From NCBI GenBank assembly GCA_963791625.1, contig CAWBTA010000006.1, positions 1,240,001-1,304,000 of the forward strand: a stretch of DNA of 64,000 nt, in the 5' to 3' direction. This DNA is from JANMCE01 sp963791625. GTDB lineage: Bacteria > Actinomycetota > Acidimicrobiia > Acidimicrobiales > Ilumatobacteraceae. A program made the translations under genes and the position numbers. Below, piece by piece: positions 37,017 to 44,972 of the stretch (its first letter is position 1; each line of letters begins with the position of its first letter). A model generated the notes under the pieces. It ran no database searches, was not told where the DNA came from, and was given only the letters and a program-made list of their open reading frames with translations.

Positions 37017-38909
37017 GTGACTGCGACCGAACTCCCCAAAGACGCCACCTTCCACACGCTTCAGGCCAACGCTGCGGTCGCGTTCGAACTTGACGCTGCC
37101 GACTTCGAGCGGGCCACGCGCGGTCTCATCGCCCAGCACCCGACGGGTCGGATCGAGGGCACCTTCGCTCCGGCGTGGGACATCAATCGTTACGACTTCA
37201 TCGGAACAGACGCTCCGCCACCCGCCACCGTCAACCCGAGTCTGTGGCGTCAGGCGCAGCTCAACATGGCGCACGGGCTGTTTGAGGTGGCGCCCGGCAT
37301 CTGGCAGGCGAGGGGCTACGACATCTCCAACATCACCTTCATCGCCGGGGTCGACGGTTGGATTGTTATCGATCCGCTGACCAGCGTCGCGTGCGCCCGC
37401 GAGTGTCTGGCCTTGGCCAACGAGCACCTTGGCCAACGACCGGTGACCGCAGTTATCTACACCCATTCACACGCCGATCACTTCGGCGGAGTGCTTGGCG
37501 TCACCACCAACGAAGAGGTAGCGGCTGGTCGATGTCGGGTGATTGCGCCAGAACATTTTCTGCACGAGGCCATTGCCGAGAACCTTCTGGCCGGCCCGGC
37601 CATGGCCCGGCGGGCCTTCTATCAATTCGGTCCGTCGCTCTCAGCAGGGCCGAAAGGTCATGTCGACTGTGGCCTGGGCAAGGCCATTCCGGTGGATCAA
37701 CCAACGCTCATCGCTCCGACCGAAGAGGTCACGTTCACGGGCCAGGAGATGCTGGTCGATGGTGTGCGTATCATCTTCCAGCTCACGCCCGAGACCGAAG
37801 CACCGGCCGAGATGAACTTCTTCTTCCCGGACCACGGCTGGCTGTGCACGGCCGAAGTGTGCACCCACACGATGCACAATCTGGTGCCTATCCGTGGTGC
37901 CCAAGTGCGCAACGCACTGCGTTGGTCGAAGTACATCGGTGAGGCGCTCGAACTGTTCGGGCCCGACATCACGCTCATGTTTGCGTCCCACCACTGGCCC
38001 CGCTGGGGCAACGAGAATGTGTGCTCCTACCTCGCGTTGCAGCGTGATCTCTACCGATGGATGCACGACCAGACGCTCCGTTACGCCAACCACGGGCGCA
38101 CGGCAGTGGAGATCGCCGAGACACTCACACTGCCGGAGGAGTTCCTGGCAGAAGGCCACAGCCGCGGCTACTACGGCAACCTGGTGCACAACGCAAAGGC
38201 CGTGTATCAGCGCTACCTGAGTTGGTACGACGCCAACCCCGCGCACCTGCATCAGCTGCCACCGGCCGAGGCTGGGACTCGCTACGTTGCGTTCATGGGC
38301 GGGGCTGAGGCACTCCTCGCGAACGCCCACCGCTCGTTCGATGAGGGTGACTACCGGTGGGTCGCGGAGGTGGTGAACCATCTCGTGTTCGCCGACCCGA
38401 CCAACATCGAAGCCCGACATCTTCAGGCCGACGCGCTGGAGCAGCTCGGCTATCAAGCCGAGTCGGCCACATTCCGCAATGCCTATCTGGTGGGGGCCAA
38501 AGAACTCCGTAACGGCCCTCCGGCCTCGCGCGAAGTCCGGCGCAGCGGGCTGGTGCAAGCGCTCACCGTCGAGCAGGCGTTCGAAGCGATCGGTGTGCGC
38601 CTGAAGTCTGAGAACGTCGGCGGCCAGCATGTGCTCATCAACTGGCACTTCACCGATGTGGACGAACGATGGATTCTTGGGCTCCAGAACCGCACGCTGC
38701 ACAGTATCGGCGGACGCCATGCTGCCAACGCTGCGGCGACGGTCACGCTCACCAAGTCGGGTTTCCTGTCGATCATCGGCGGTGGCGCAACATTTCTTGA
38801 GAGCGTGACAAACGGTGAGATCACGATCGAGGGCGACCCGGCCGCGCTGGTTGCGGTGTTTGGCAACCTCGACACCTTTGCCTCCGGCTTCAACATCATC
38901 GAGCCCTGA
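37017..38909 (+). CDS. Alkyl/aryl sulfatase, SdsA1/BDS1-like metallo-beta-lactamase fold
   Basis: 630 residues from GTG 37017. The N-terminal part has the family GLFEVAPGIWQARGYDISNI. The dinuclear zinc site is THSHADHFGG (HxHxDH) with the later Glu/His in CTAEVCTHTMHNL and ASHHWPRWG. A dimerisation domain and a C-terminal SCP2-like lipid-binding domain follow (NWHFTDVDERWIL, VTLTKSGFLSIIGG). It hydrolyses alkyl sulfates such as SDS to alcohol and sulfate. No Tat or Sec signal is evident, so it may be cytoplasmic, unlike the exported Pseudomonas enzyme. Confidence 0.9.
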   Translation: MTATELPKDATFHTLQANAAVAFELDAADFERATRGLIAQHPTGRIEGTFAPAWDINRYDFIGTDAPPPATVNPSLWRQAQLNMAHGLFEVAPGIWQARGYDISNITFIAGVDGWIVIDPLTSVACARECLALANEHLGQRPVTAVIYTHSHADHFGGVLGVTTNEEVAAGRCRVIAPEHFLHEAIAENLLAGPAMARRAFYQFGPSLSAGPKGHVDCGLGKAIPVDQPTLIAPTEEVTFTGQEMLVDGVRIIFQLTPETEAPAEMNFFFPDHGWLCTAEVCTHTMHNLVPIRGAQVRNALRWSKYIGEALELFGPDITLMFASHHWPRWGNENVCSYLALQRDLYRWMHDQTLRYANHGRTAVEIAETLTLPEEFLAEGHSRGYYGNLVHNAKAVYQRYLSWYDANPAHLHQLPPAEAGTRYVAFMGGAEALLANAHRSFDEGDYRWVAEVVNHLVFADPTNIEARHLQADALEQLGYQAESATFRNAYLVGAKELRNGPPASREVRRSGLVQALTVEQAFEAIGVRLKSENVGGQHVLINWHFTDVDERWILGLQNRTLHSIGGRHAANAAATVTLTKSGFLSIIGGGATFLESVTNGEITIEGDPAALVAVFGNLDTFASGFNIIEP

Positions 38910-38925
38910 ACGTCAGGCCCAAAGA

Positions 38926-39978
38926 TCAAGCCGGGCGCTTCGACCGCCGCACCGGACCTGGCCGGATCTCGCCCGAACCACGGGCGATGACCGGACTGCT
39001 GATGATCTTACGAACGGGTGGCGTGTCGACCCCGGCCAACCGTTGAAACAGTAGTTCGGCGGCCTGACGGCCCAGATCCCATGGTTGCTGGGGCACGACC
39101 GAGATACCGGGTTGCACCAGATCGGCGAGGTCAATGTCGTCGAAGCCGATGTGGGCGACCTTGTGGGCGAGGCCGAGTGCGTGCAGTGCGTGGGCCGCGC
39201 CGACCGTGATGAAGTTCTGCGCGCTGAAGATGGCCGTAGGCGCCGGCGAACCCGTGAGGTAGTCGGTGATGATCTGCTGCCAATCGGCGGGGGCATGGTG
39301 ACCGGTGACCGCCCGGCAATCGGCGATGTCAACGCCCGCGTCACGCATCGCGTCGCGAAAGCCGGTAAGCCGAAGCTTGGCCGAGAAGATCTCGGCCGTG
39401 TCACCAAAGAAGGCGATGTCTCGGTGGCCGTGGGCGAGGAGGTGCTTGGTGGCGAGCACCGCGCCGCCGTAATGATCGCTACGAACCAGATCGACCGAGA
39501 CATGCTCGGGTTCGAGATCGAGAAACACCACTGGCGTTCCTCGTTCGATCTCATGGCCGAGCACGCCGAGGTTGTTGCCAGATGGGACCGCGATGATGCC
39601 ATCGACCCGGCGAGCAACGAACGTCTCGATCAATTGGTCCTGCCGCACGAGATCGCCATCGGTACTACCGGCCAGCACGAGGTAACCATGTTGACGAGCA
39701 ACTTCTTCGATGCCGCGAATGGTCGATGAAAAGAACGGGTTGCCCACATCAACGAGGGTGAAGCCGATGGCGCCGGTCTGACGGCCGGACTGACGAAGGT
39801 GTCGAGCACGATCATCGGGTCGGTAGCCGAGGGAGGAAATCGCGTCCTTCACACGTTTGGCCAGGTCGGGGCTGACACCCGGTTCGCGGTTCACGACGCG
39901 TGAGACCGTCTTGAAACTGACACCCGCCCGAGTGGCGACATCGCGCATGGTTGGGCGCGGATTGTGTTGAGCAGCCAT
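38926..39978 (-). CDS. LacI-family transcriptional repressor
   Basis: 350 residues. The HTH is TMRDVATRAGVSFKTVSRVV with hinge helix DDRARHLRQ; the periplasmic-binding-like sensor domain follows (GFTLVDVGNPFFSSTIRGIE, HIGFDDIDLADLVQPGISVV). It is divergent from the CUT2 sugar transporter operon, whose promoter region holds two copies of an operator-like palindrome. It probably senses a sugar imported by that transporter. The sugar is not identifiable from sequence. Confidence 0.92.
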   Translation of the reverse strand: MAAQHNPRPTMRDVATRAGVSFKTVSRVVNREPGVSPDLAKRVKDAISSLGYRPDDRARHLRQSGRQTGAIGFTLVDVGNPFFSSTIRGIEEVARQHGYLVLAGSTDGDLVRQDQLIETFVARRVDGIIAVPSGNNLGVLGHEIERGTPVVFLDLEPEHVSVDLVRSDHYGGAVLATKHLLAHGHRDIAFFGDTAEIFSAKLRLTGFRDAMRDAGVDIADCRAVTGHHAPADWQQIITDYLTGSPAPTAIFSAQNFITVGAAHALHALGLAHKVAHIGFDDIDLADLVQPGISVVPQQPWDLGRQAAELLFQRLAGVDTPPVRKIISSPVIARGSGEIRPGPVRRSKRPA

Positions 39979-40046
39979 GGTGCGATTGAGCCTCTAGGAA
40001 CGCCACGTCCACCCCCCGGGCGGAACAGCGCCCATTGTTCCCAGTG

Positions 40047-40064
40047 CTTGACAACGTTGTCAAG
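40047..40064. promoter_or_regulatory. LacI operator 1 (perfect 18-bp palindrome)
   Basis: CTTGACAACGTTGTCAAG is perfectly self-complementary with the central CG of LacI-family sites. It covers the candidate -35 (TTGACA, 40048-40053) of the transporter promoter and lies 69 bp from the repressor gene start. Confidence 0.85.
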
Positions 40065-40077
40065 CCATCGTTACCCT
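40048..40077 (+). promoter_or_regulatory. Candidate promoter of the sugar ABC operon
   Basis: TTGACA at 40048-40053 and TACCCT at 40072-40077, with an 18-bp spacer. Transcription would then start near 40084, inside operator 2. The fit is fair, with the -35 perfect and the -10 weak. Confidence 0.5.
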
Positions 40078-40080
40078 TAC

Positions 40081-40092
40081 GACAACGTTGTC
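40081..40092. promoter_or_regulatory. LacI operator 2 (perfect 12-bp core)
   Basis: GACAACGTTGTC, the same core as operator 1, centre to centre 31 bp away, about three turns of the helix, so a repressor pair could bind the same face. Confidence 0.82.
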
Positions 40093-40138
40093 AAAGCTGT
40101 GGCACGTTGTGAGCAATCGTTCCGAGGGGGAACTACTT

Positions 40139-41281
40139 ATGAAGAAGCAAATGCGCACCGCCGGTGTGCTCCTTGTTGTAGCTGCGACCGCAATGACGGC
40201 CTGTGGCAGTTCAAAGAAGACCACGACCGCCGCGGCCACCACGGCCGCTCCGGCCGCTGGTGCAACCACCGCTGCTCCGGCTGCCGGTGGCGCTCTGCCC
40301 GGCGTTGCACTCATCGTGAAGACGGCCACCAACCCGTTCTTCGTTTCGATGAAGAAGTCGGCCGATGAGAACGCCGCCAAGGTCGGCGTGAAGCTGACGT
40401 TTGCCGCTGGCACCAAGGACGGCGACTCGGCTACCCAGATCAAGGCCATCGAAGACGCAATCGCCCGCAAGGACGCCGGCATCCTCATTACGCCAACGTC
40501 GGACGATGTGAACCCGGCCATCAAGAAGGCTCGCGACGCCGGTCTCTACGTGATTGCGCTCGACACGGTGCCGACACCGGCCGAGACGGTCGACATCACG
40601 TTCGCCACTGACAACCTGCTCGCCGGCGTGAATATCGGCAAGTGGACGGCAGCCAAGCTCGATGGCAAGAAGGCCACCATTGCCATGCTCGACCTCTTCA
40701 ACGACAAAGTCGTTTCGGTCGACACCGCTCGTGACCAGGGCTTCCTCATCGGCATGGGCATCATCGACAAGGAAGACCCCACCGGCAACGGCAAAGAGCC
40801 CAAGACCGGTAAGTACAAGGGCGGCAAGGGCGGCGACTACGAAGTCGTTTGCCACGAGCAGTCCAATGGCAGCACCGACGATGGCAAGAAGGCCATGGAA
40901 ACCTGCCTGGCGAAGAACCCGGCCATCAACGTGATCTACGGCATCAACGAGCCGGCTGCTGCCGGTGGCGTGCAGGCTGCTCAGGCCAAGGGCCTGAAGG
41001 ACCTCATCGTTGTTGGTGTTGACGGTGGCTGCTCGGGCGTTGGCCTGGTGAAGGCTGGCACCCTCGGTGCAACCTCACAGCAGTACCCGGGCGAGATGGT
41101 CAACCTCGGCATGCAGGCCATCAAGAAGATCATCGATACCAAGGGCGCGGAGAAGCCTGCCGTTTCACCCGGCAAGAACTTCTTCAACACGGGTACCAAG
41201 CTGATCACCGACACCAAGGTGGACGGCCTCGAGTCGATCTCCACCGACGAAGGCGCCAAGATTTGCTGGGGCGCTCCCTGA
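40139..41281 (+). CDS. CUT2-type sugar ABC transporter, substrate-binding lipoprotein
   Basis: 380 residues from ATG 40139 with GAGGGGG eight bases upstream. Lipoprotein signal with lipobox ATAMTAC-GSS, a Thr/Ala-rich linker, then a periplasmic-binding fold of the RbsB class (GVALIVKTATNPFFVSMKK, GILITPTSDDVNPAIKKA, VIYGINEPAAAGGVQAAQ, VVGVDGGCSGVGLVKAG). It captures a monosaccharide outside the membrane. Gene order binding protein, permease, single-domain ATPase recalls fructose FrcBCA transporters, but the ligand is not proved. Confidence 0.92.
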   Translation: MKKQMRTAGVLLVVAATAMTACGSSKKTTTAAATTAAPAAGATTAAPAAGGALPGVALIVKTATNPFFVSMKKSADENAAKVGVKLTFAAGTKDGDSATQIKAIEDAIARKDAGILITPTSDDVNPAIKKARDAGLYVIALDTVPTPAETVDITFATDNLLAGVNIGKWTAAKLDGKKATIAMLDLFNDKVVSVDTARDQGFLIGMGIIDKEDPTGNGKEPKTGKYKGGKGGDYEVVCHEQSNGSTDDGKKAMETCLAKNPAINVIYGINEPAAAGGVQAAQAKGLKDLIVVGVDGGCSGVGLVKAGTLGATSQQYPGEMVNLGMQAIKKIIDTKGAEKPAVSPGKNFFNTGTKLITDTKVDGLESISTDEGAKICWGAP

Positions 41282-41341
41282 TCCACTGCCGATAATCGGT
41301 AGGTAGTACCAGCAGCACGTTGTAAGAGCAGTGCGTTGTAC

Positions 41342-41379
41342 CCACGGTGCGGGCGCCAACCCGGCGTTCCGCACCGTGG
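41342..41379 (+). terminator. Intercistronic hairpin after the binding-protein gene
   Basis: CCACGGTGCGG (41342-41352) pairs with CCGCACCGTGG (41369-41379); an inner GCGCC/GGCG(T) may extend it. It sits in the 162-bp gap before the permease and is followed by CCGTTTTGG. Such hairpins let the binding protein be made in excess over the membrane parts. Confidence 0.7.
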
Positions 41380-41443
41380 CCGTTTTGGCCGCAGCGGTGC
41401 GGTAGTTTCTTACTTCAGTCGGTCATCACAGGGGGACGTTTTG

Positions 41444-42481
41444 ATGAGTTCAGATACTGCGGTATTGAGTACCGACGCCGATTTCGACCACCGAAAAGGC
41501 GCGCTCGAAAAGGTCCAGCATCTGTTGCACCGCTCGCCGGTACTCAGTCCGCTGGCCGTGCTGGTGCTGTCGTCGATCGTCTTCACGATCTTTGGCAAGG
41601 GCCGATTTCAAGATCCGTCGTCAATCGGCACGATGCTGCAAGCGACCGCAGTCATGGCCACGCTTGCGATCGGTCAGACACTGATCATCTTGACGGCCGG
41701 CGTCGACTTGTCGGTCGGCACGGCAATGCTGCTCACACACCTGGTCATGGCCAGGCAGGTCTTCGTCGGTGGCTGGCCGCCCATCGTCGCCATGCTGGTC
41801 GGTGCGATGCTCGCCATGTTGATGGGCTTGTTCCACGGTTGGCTCGTCACCAAGATCGCGTTGCCATCATTCATCGTCACGCTTGGCACGTTCTACATCT
41901 ATCAGTCGCTCGGCAACGTCTACGGCAAGGCGCAGACCATCGACTCCAAAGATCTCGGCGGACCGCGAGGGCTGCTCATGTTCATGTCCCGCGAGATCAA
42001 ACTGGGGTCGCTCACAATTAACACCGGTGTGGTGTTCGCGCTCTTGTTGTACATCGTCTTCGCCTACATCCTGTCCAAGACCGCATGGGGGCGACACGTC
42101 TACGCCACGGGCGACGATCGGGAGGCAGCCCGTCTGGCGGGCGTCGACACACGACTCGTCCTGCTCAGCGTCTACGTGGTGGCGGGCCTCATTTACGCTC
42201 TTGGCGCCTGGGTACAGCTTGGCCGTTCGCAGAACGCCAGCATGAACGGCGCGGCCGACGTGAACCTGCAGTCGATCACTGCCGTCGTCATTGGCGGGAC
42301 GTCGCTCTTTGGCGGCCGTGGCCGACTGTGGGGCACGCTCATTGGTGCGCTTATCGTGGCCGTCTTCGATCGTGGGCTCAGCTTGGCCGGAGTTGACCAG
42401 TACTACAAGAACCTCGCCATCGGTGTCCTCATCTTGGTAGCTGTCGCCCTCGACCAGTGGATCCGAAAGGTCGGCAAGTGA
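41444..42481 (+). CDS. CUT2-type sugar ABC transporter permease
   Basis: 345 residues from ATG 41444 with AGGGGGA upstream. About nine membrane helices of the BPD_transp_2 family, with the hallmark ATLAIGQTLIILTAGVDLSV near the first third and the coupling region TGDDREAARLAGVDTRLVLL. GGTSLFGGRGRLWGTLIGAL is the late family signature. It forms the membrane channel for the sugar. The ATPase gene starts in its stop codon. Confidence 0.93.
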   Translation: MSSDTAVLSTDADFDHRKGALEKVQHLLHRSPVLSPLAVLVLSSIVFTIFGKGRFQDPSSIGTMLQATAVMATLAIGQTLIILTAGVDLSVGTAMLLTHLVMARQVFVGGWPPIVAMLVGAMLAMLMGLFHGWLVTKIALPSFIVTLGTFYIYQSLGNVYGKAQTIDSKDLGGPRGLLMFMSREIKLGSLTINTGVVFALLLYIVFAYILSKTAWGRHVYATGDDREAARLAGVDTRLVLLSVYVVAGLIYALGAWVQLGRSQNASMNGAADVNLQSITAVVIGGTSLFGGRGRLWGTLIGALIVAVFDRGLSLAGVDQYYKNLAIGVLILVAVALDQWIRKVGK

Positions 42482-43272
42482 CCGAGCCCATCCTTCAGGC
42501 ACGCGGACTCACCAAGCGATTCGGTCGGGTGACCGCGCTCGACAATGCCGACTTCGAGCTCTATCCCGGCGAAGTGCTCGCCGTCATTGGTGACAACGGG
42601 GCCGGCAAGTCTTCGCTCATCAAGTGCCTTTCAGGCGCCATGATGCCCGACGAAGGCGAGATCCTCCTTGCTGGTCAACCGGTCACGTTCCGCCGTCCCC
42701 AAGATGCGCAGACTGCCGGCATTGAAACCGTGTACCAAACGCTGGCCGTTGCGCCCGCGCTTGATATCGCCACCAACATGTTCCTCGGCCGAGAGCGTCG
42801 CCGATCAGGCCCGCTCGGTTCGATCTTTCGCATGGTTGACGACAGCGGCATGCGTCGGGACGCAAAGAAGGCTCTCGACGATCTCGGCATCGGGACGTTG
42901 CAAGACATCACCCAAGCAGTCGAGACTCTTTCGGGAGGCCAGCGTCAGGCTGTTGCTGTGGCTCGTGCCGCTGCCTTCGGCAGCAAAGTCATCATCCTCG
43001 ACGAACCGACGGCTGCCCTCGGCGTGAAGGAATCCGGCCAAGTGCTGCAGATGATCCGAGACCTGCGAGATCGTGGCCTTCCCGTGATCCTCATCAGCCA
43101 CAACATGCCGCAGGTGTTCGAGGTCGCCGACCGCATTCACATCCAGCGTCTTGGTCGGCGCGCCGGCGTGGTCACACCGTCCTCCGTCAGCATCACCGAC
43201 GCGGTGGCTGTCATGACGGGCGCGCTACAGATCAATCCCGAGAACGAGCATCTCGGACCGGTCGAGCGTTAG
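42478..43272 (+). CDS. CUT2-type sugar ABC transporter ATPase, single domain
   Basis: 264 residues from GTG 42478, overlapping the permease stop (GTGA). One nucleotide-binding domain only: Walker A GDNGAGKSSL, signature LSGGQRQAVAVAR, Walker B VIILDEPTAALG and switch His in ILISHNM. Classical RbsA-type ATPases are two fused domains of about 500 residues, so this is the half-size FrcA-like form that must act as a homodimer. Confidence 0.93.
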   Translation: MTEPILQARGLTKRFGRVTALDNADFELYPGEVLAVIGDNGAGKSSLIKCLSGAMMPDEGEILLAGQPVTFRRPQDAQTAGIETVYQTLAVAPALDIATNMFLGRERRRSGPLGSIFRMVDDSGMRRDAKKALDDLGIGTLQDITQAVETLSGGQRQAVAVARAAAFGSKVIILDEPTAALGVKESGQVLQMIRDLRDRGLPVILISHNMPQVFEVADRIHIQRLGRRAGVVTPSSVSITDAVAVMTGALQINPENEHLGPVER

Positions 43273-43282
43273 GCGCTGGTCG

Positions 43283-44119
43283 ATGCACACCTCACTCTCA
43301 ACGGGTCAGACCCTCGCCTACGATCACTACGGAGACAACAACGCGCAGCCCGCGGTGTTTCTGCATGGGCTTTCTGGTAATCGAACCACCTACGCCGAGG
43401 TTGTCGATCATCTTGTAGCCGGACCGGTTGCGGGCGGCGACCTACAGGTCTTCATGATTGATATGCGCGGTCATGGCCAGTCGAGCTGGGGTACGTACGA
43501 GACCTACGACACCGCTCATTACGCAGCCGACACCAGCGCATTCATCGAACAAGTCATCGGGAAGCCCGTCGCACTTGTCGGGCACTCGCTCGGGGGCCTG
43601 GTAGCCGCCGCGACCGCCACCGCTCGACCCGATCTGGTGCAGGCCGTGCTGTTGGAGGACCCACCTTTCTTCGAGGGTGACGAGGCCGTACGCAACGCGA
43701 GCCCCGTCGCCGCCTTTTTCCCGAAACTGGTCGCGGGCGTGCGAGCGCTGCAGGCCCGCAGCGCTCCGGCATCCGACTATGAGCCCCTCGTGAGGGACAC
43801 CACTGCACCCGAGGACTGGTCAGCTCGATGTGAGATGTTGCGGCAGTGGGACCCCAGCACGATGCAGGCTGCGATCGATGGCGTGGTGTGGCGCACCTTC
43901 AATCCAGTGGCCACGTTTGCCTGCCCAGTCACCATCCTGCAAGCCGATCCGGCATTCGGAGGCGTGTTCAAACCTGCGGACGGCCCACTTGTGGTTGCCG
44001 CCAACCCTCACGCCGAGATCGTGTTGGTAAAGGGTGCCGCGCACGGCATTCACAACCAGCCAACACTGCCCGCTTACCTGGGCGAGCTCGATCGGTTCCT
44101 TGCCTCGCTTACGGTCTGA
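43283..44119 (+). CDS. Alpha/beta hydrolase
   Basis: 278 residues, 10 bp after the ATPase and so probably in the sugar operon. The fold shows LHGLSGNRTTYAEVVDHL, DMRGHGQSSWGTYETYD, nucleophile VGHSLGGLVAAATATARP, and the His in KGAAHGIHNQP. It may release a sugar or aglycone from an ester, but no substrate can be assigned. Confidence 0.85.
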   Translation: MHTSLSTGQTLAYDHYGDNNAQPAVFLHGLSGNRTTYAEVVDHLVAGPVAGGDLQVFMIDMRGHGQSSWGTYETYDTAHYAADTSAFIEQVIGKPVALVGHSLGGLVAAATATARPDLVQAVLLEDPPFFEGDEAVRNASPVAAFFPKLVAGVRALQARSAPASDYEPLVRDTTAPEDWSARCEMLRQWDPSTMQAAIDGVVWRTFNPVATFACPVTILQADPAFGGVFKPADGPLVVAANPHAEIVLVKGAAHGIHNQPTLPAYLGELDRFLASLTV

Positions 44120-44120
44120 A

Positions 44121-44157
44121 GTCACTCAGATGAGTCACGCTCACGAATGTGAGTGAC
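44121..44157 (+). terminator. Candidate terminator of the sugar operon
   Basis: GTCACTCA at 44121-44128 and TGAGTGAC at 44150-44157 form an 8-bp stem, and the loop contains a second partly overlapping copy (GAGTCACGCTCAC). It starts two bases after the hydrolase stop. No T run follows. Confidence 0.5.
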
Positions 44158-44224
44158 CTTGCGGGTCGCAGGAGGGAATTGGGCCAGAACGATTCATCCG
44201 CCACGCCGGGACGGGTTCGATCCA

Positions 44225-44253
44225 TTCACACATTGTCTCACGCGTGATACAAT
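44225..44253 (+). promoter_or_regulatory. Promoter of the phd-vapC operon, probably leaderless
   Basis: TTCACA (44225-44230) and TACAAT (44248-44253) with exactly 17 bp between. The ATG of the antitoxin lies 7 bases after the -10, so transcription should begin at or next to the start codon and give a leaderless mRNA. No ribosome site precedes the ATG, in agreement. Confidence 0.7.
44232..44253. promoter_or_regulatory. Candidate antitoxin operator (22-bp palindrome)
   Basis: Outer arms ATTGT...ACAAT and core TCACGCGTGA are symmetrical at 20 of 22 positions, centred inside the spacer and covering the -10. Phd/YefM antitoxins autoregulate through such sites, so this is the natural operator of the gene that starts 7 bp away. 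Confidence 0.7.
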
Positions 44254-44260
44254 CGCTGGT

Positions 44261-44497
44261 ATGACGACGGTGACAGTTCGAGAACTGCGCAACAACGGTG
44301 GTGAGGTTATCGATCGCGTGCTCCGTGGGGACACCATCGTGGTAACGCGAGACGGACATGAGGTCGCCGAACTTCGCCCCCTGCGGCCCCGCCCGCTCGA
44401 CGCCGCGACGCTCTTGGGTCGCTGGCGCAATCTGCCTGTCGTCGATCCCGTCCGATTCCGCGACGACATCGATTCGGCTCTGGACGCGTCGCTGTGA
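44261..44497 (+). CDS. Phd/YefM-family antitoxin
   Basis: 78 residues. The N-terminal DNA-binding part is TTVTVRELRNNGGEVIDRVL followed by GDTIVVTRDGHEVAELRPL, the Phd/YefM signature. The C-terminal 35 residues (LLGRWRNLPVVDPVRFRDDI) would wrap the toxin. It neutralises the PIN toxin encoded next and represses the operon. It is translated with the toxin through a GTGA overlap. Confidence 0.92.
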   Translation: MTTVTVRELRNNGGEVIDRVLRGDTIVVTRDGHEVAELRPLRPRPLDAATLLGRWRNLPVVDPVRFRDDIDSALDASL

Positions 44498-44925
44498 GCG
44501 AGGCGCCCGACGGGATCCTCGACACCAACACGGTCATCCTGCTTCCCCGGATCAGCGACCCAGGGGCGCTGTCGTCGCGTCCGACGATCACAACGATCAC
44601 GCTCGCCGAACTCAGCGTCGGACCTCTTGTGGCCACCGACGACGAGGAGCGCGCCGCGCGCCAGGCACACGTTCAACAAGCCGAACACGACTTCGAACCC
44701 CTGCCGTTTGACGCCGCAGCAGCGCGCGCGTTCGGCCGAGTGGCGGCCGGCCTCCGAGCCGCAGGACGAAAGCCGACGGCACGTGCCTACGACGCGCTGA
44801 TCGCCTCCGTCGCGGTCGCCACAGGTCTCCCGCTCTACACCGTCAACCCTAACGACTTCGCCAACATTGCCGACCTCGATCTGCGCCCGGTGCCTCACCC
44901 CGACAGTTCGTCCGGTCCGAGATAG
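44494..44925 (+). CDS. VapC-type PIN-domain toxin
   Basis: 143 residues from GTG 44494. The acidic PIN residues are visible: Asp in GILDTNTVILL, Glu in TTITLAELSVG, Asp in ARAYDALIASVAV, and the terminal TVNPNDFANI where Asn-Asp completes the site. VapC toxins are ribonucleases, often cutting tRNA or rRNA. It is preceded by its antitoxin in the same operon. Confidence 0.92.
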   Translation: MSEAPDGILDTNTVILLPRISDPGALSSRPTITTITLAELSVGPLVATDDEERAARQAHVQQAEHDFEPLPFDAAAARAFGRVAAGLRAAGRKPTARAYDALIASVAVATGLPLYTVNPNDFANIADLDLRPVPHPDSSSGPR

Positions 44926-44972
44926 CCAGGCAGGTCACGACCCAGTCGCAGAGTCGACCCGCAACGACCCCC

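Noticed and set aside
35575..37020. Plus-strand frame over the SAF-domain gene
   Set aside because: Mirror frame of a protein with recognisable Rossmann and SAF regions.
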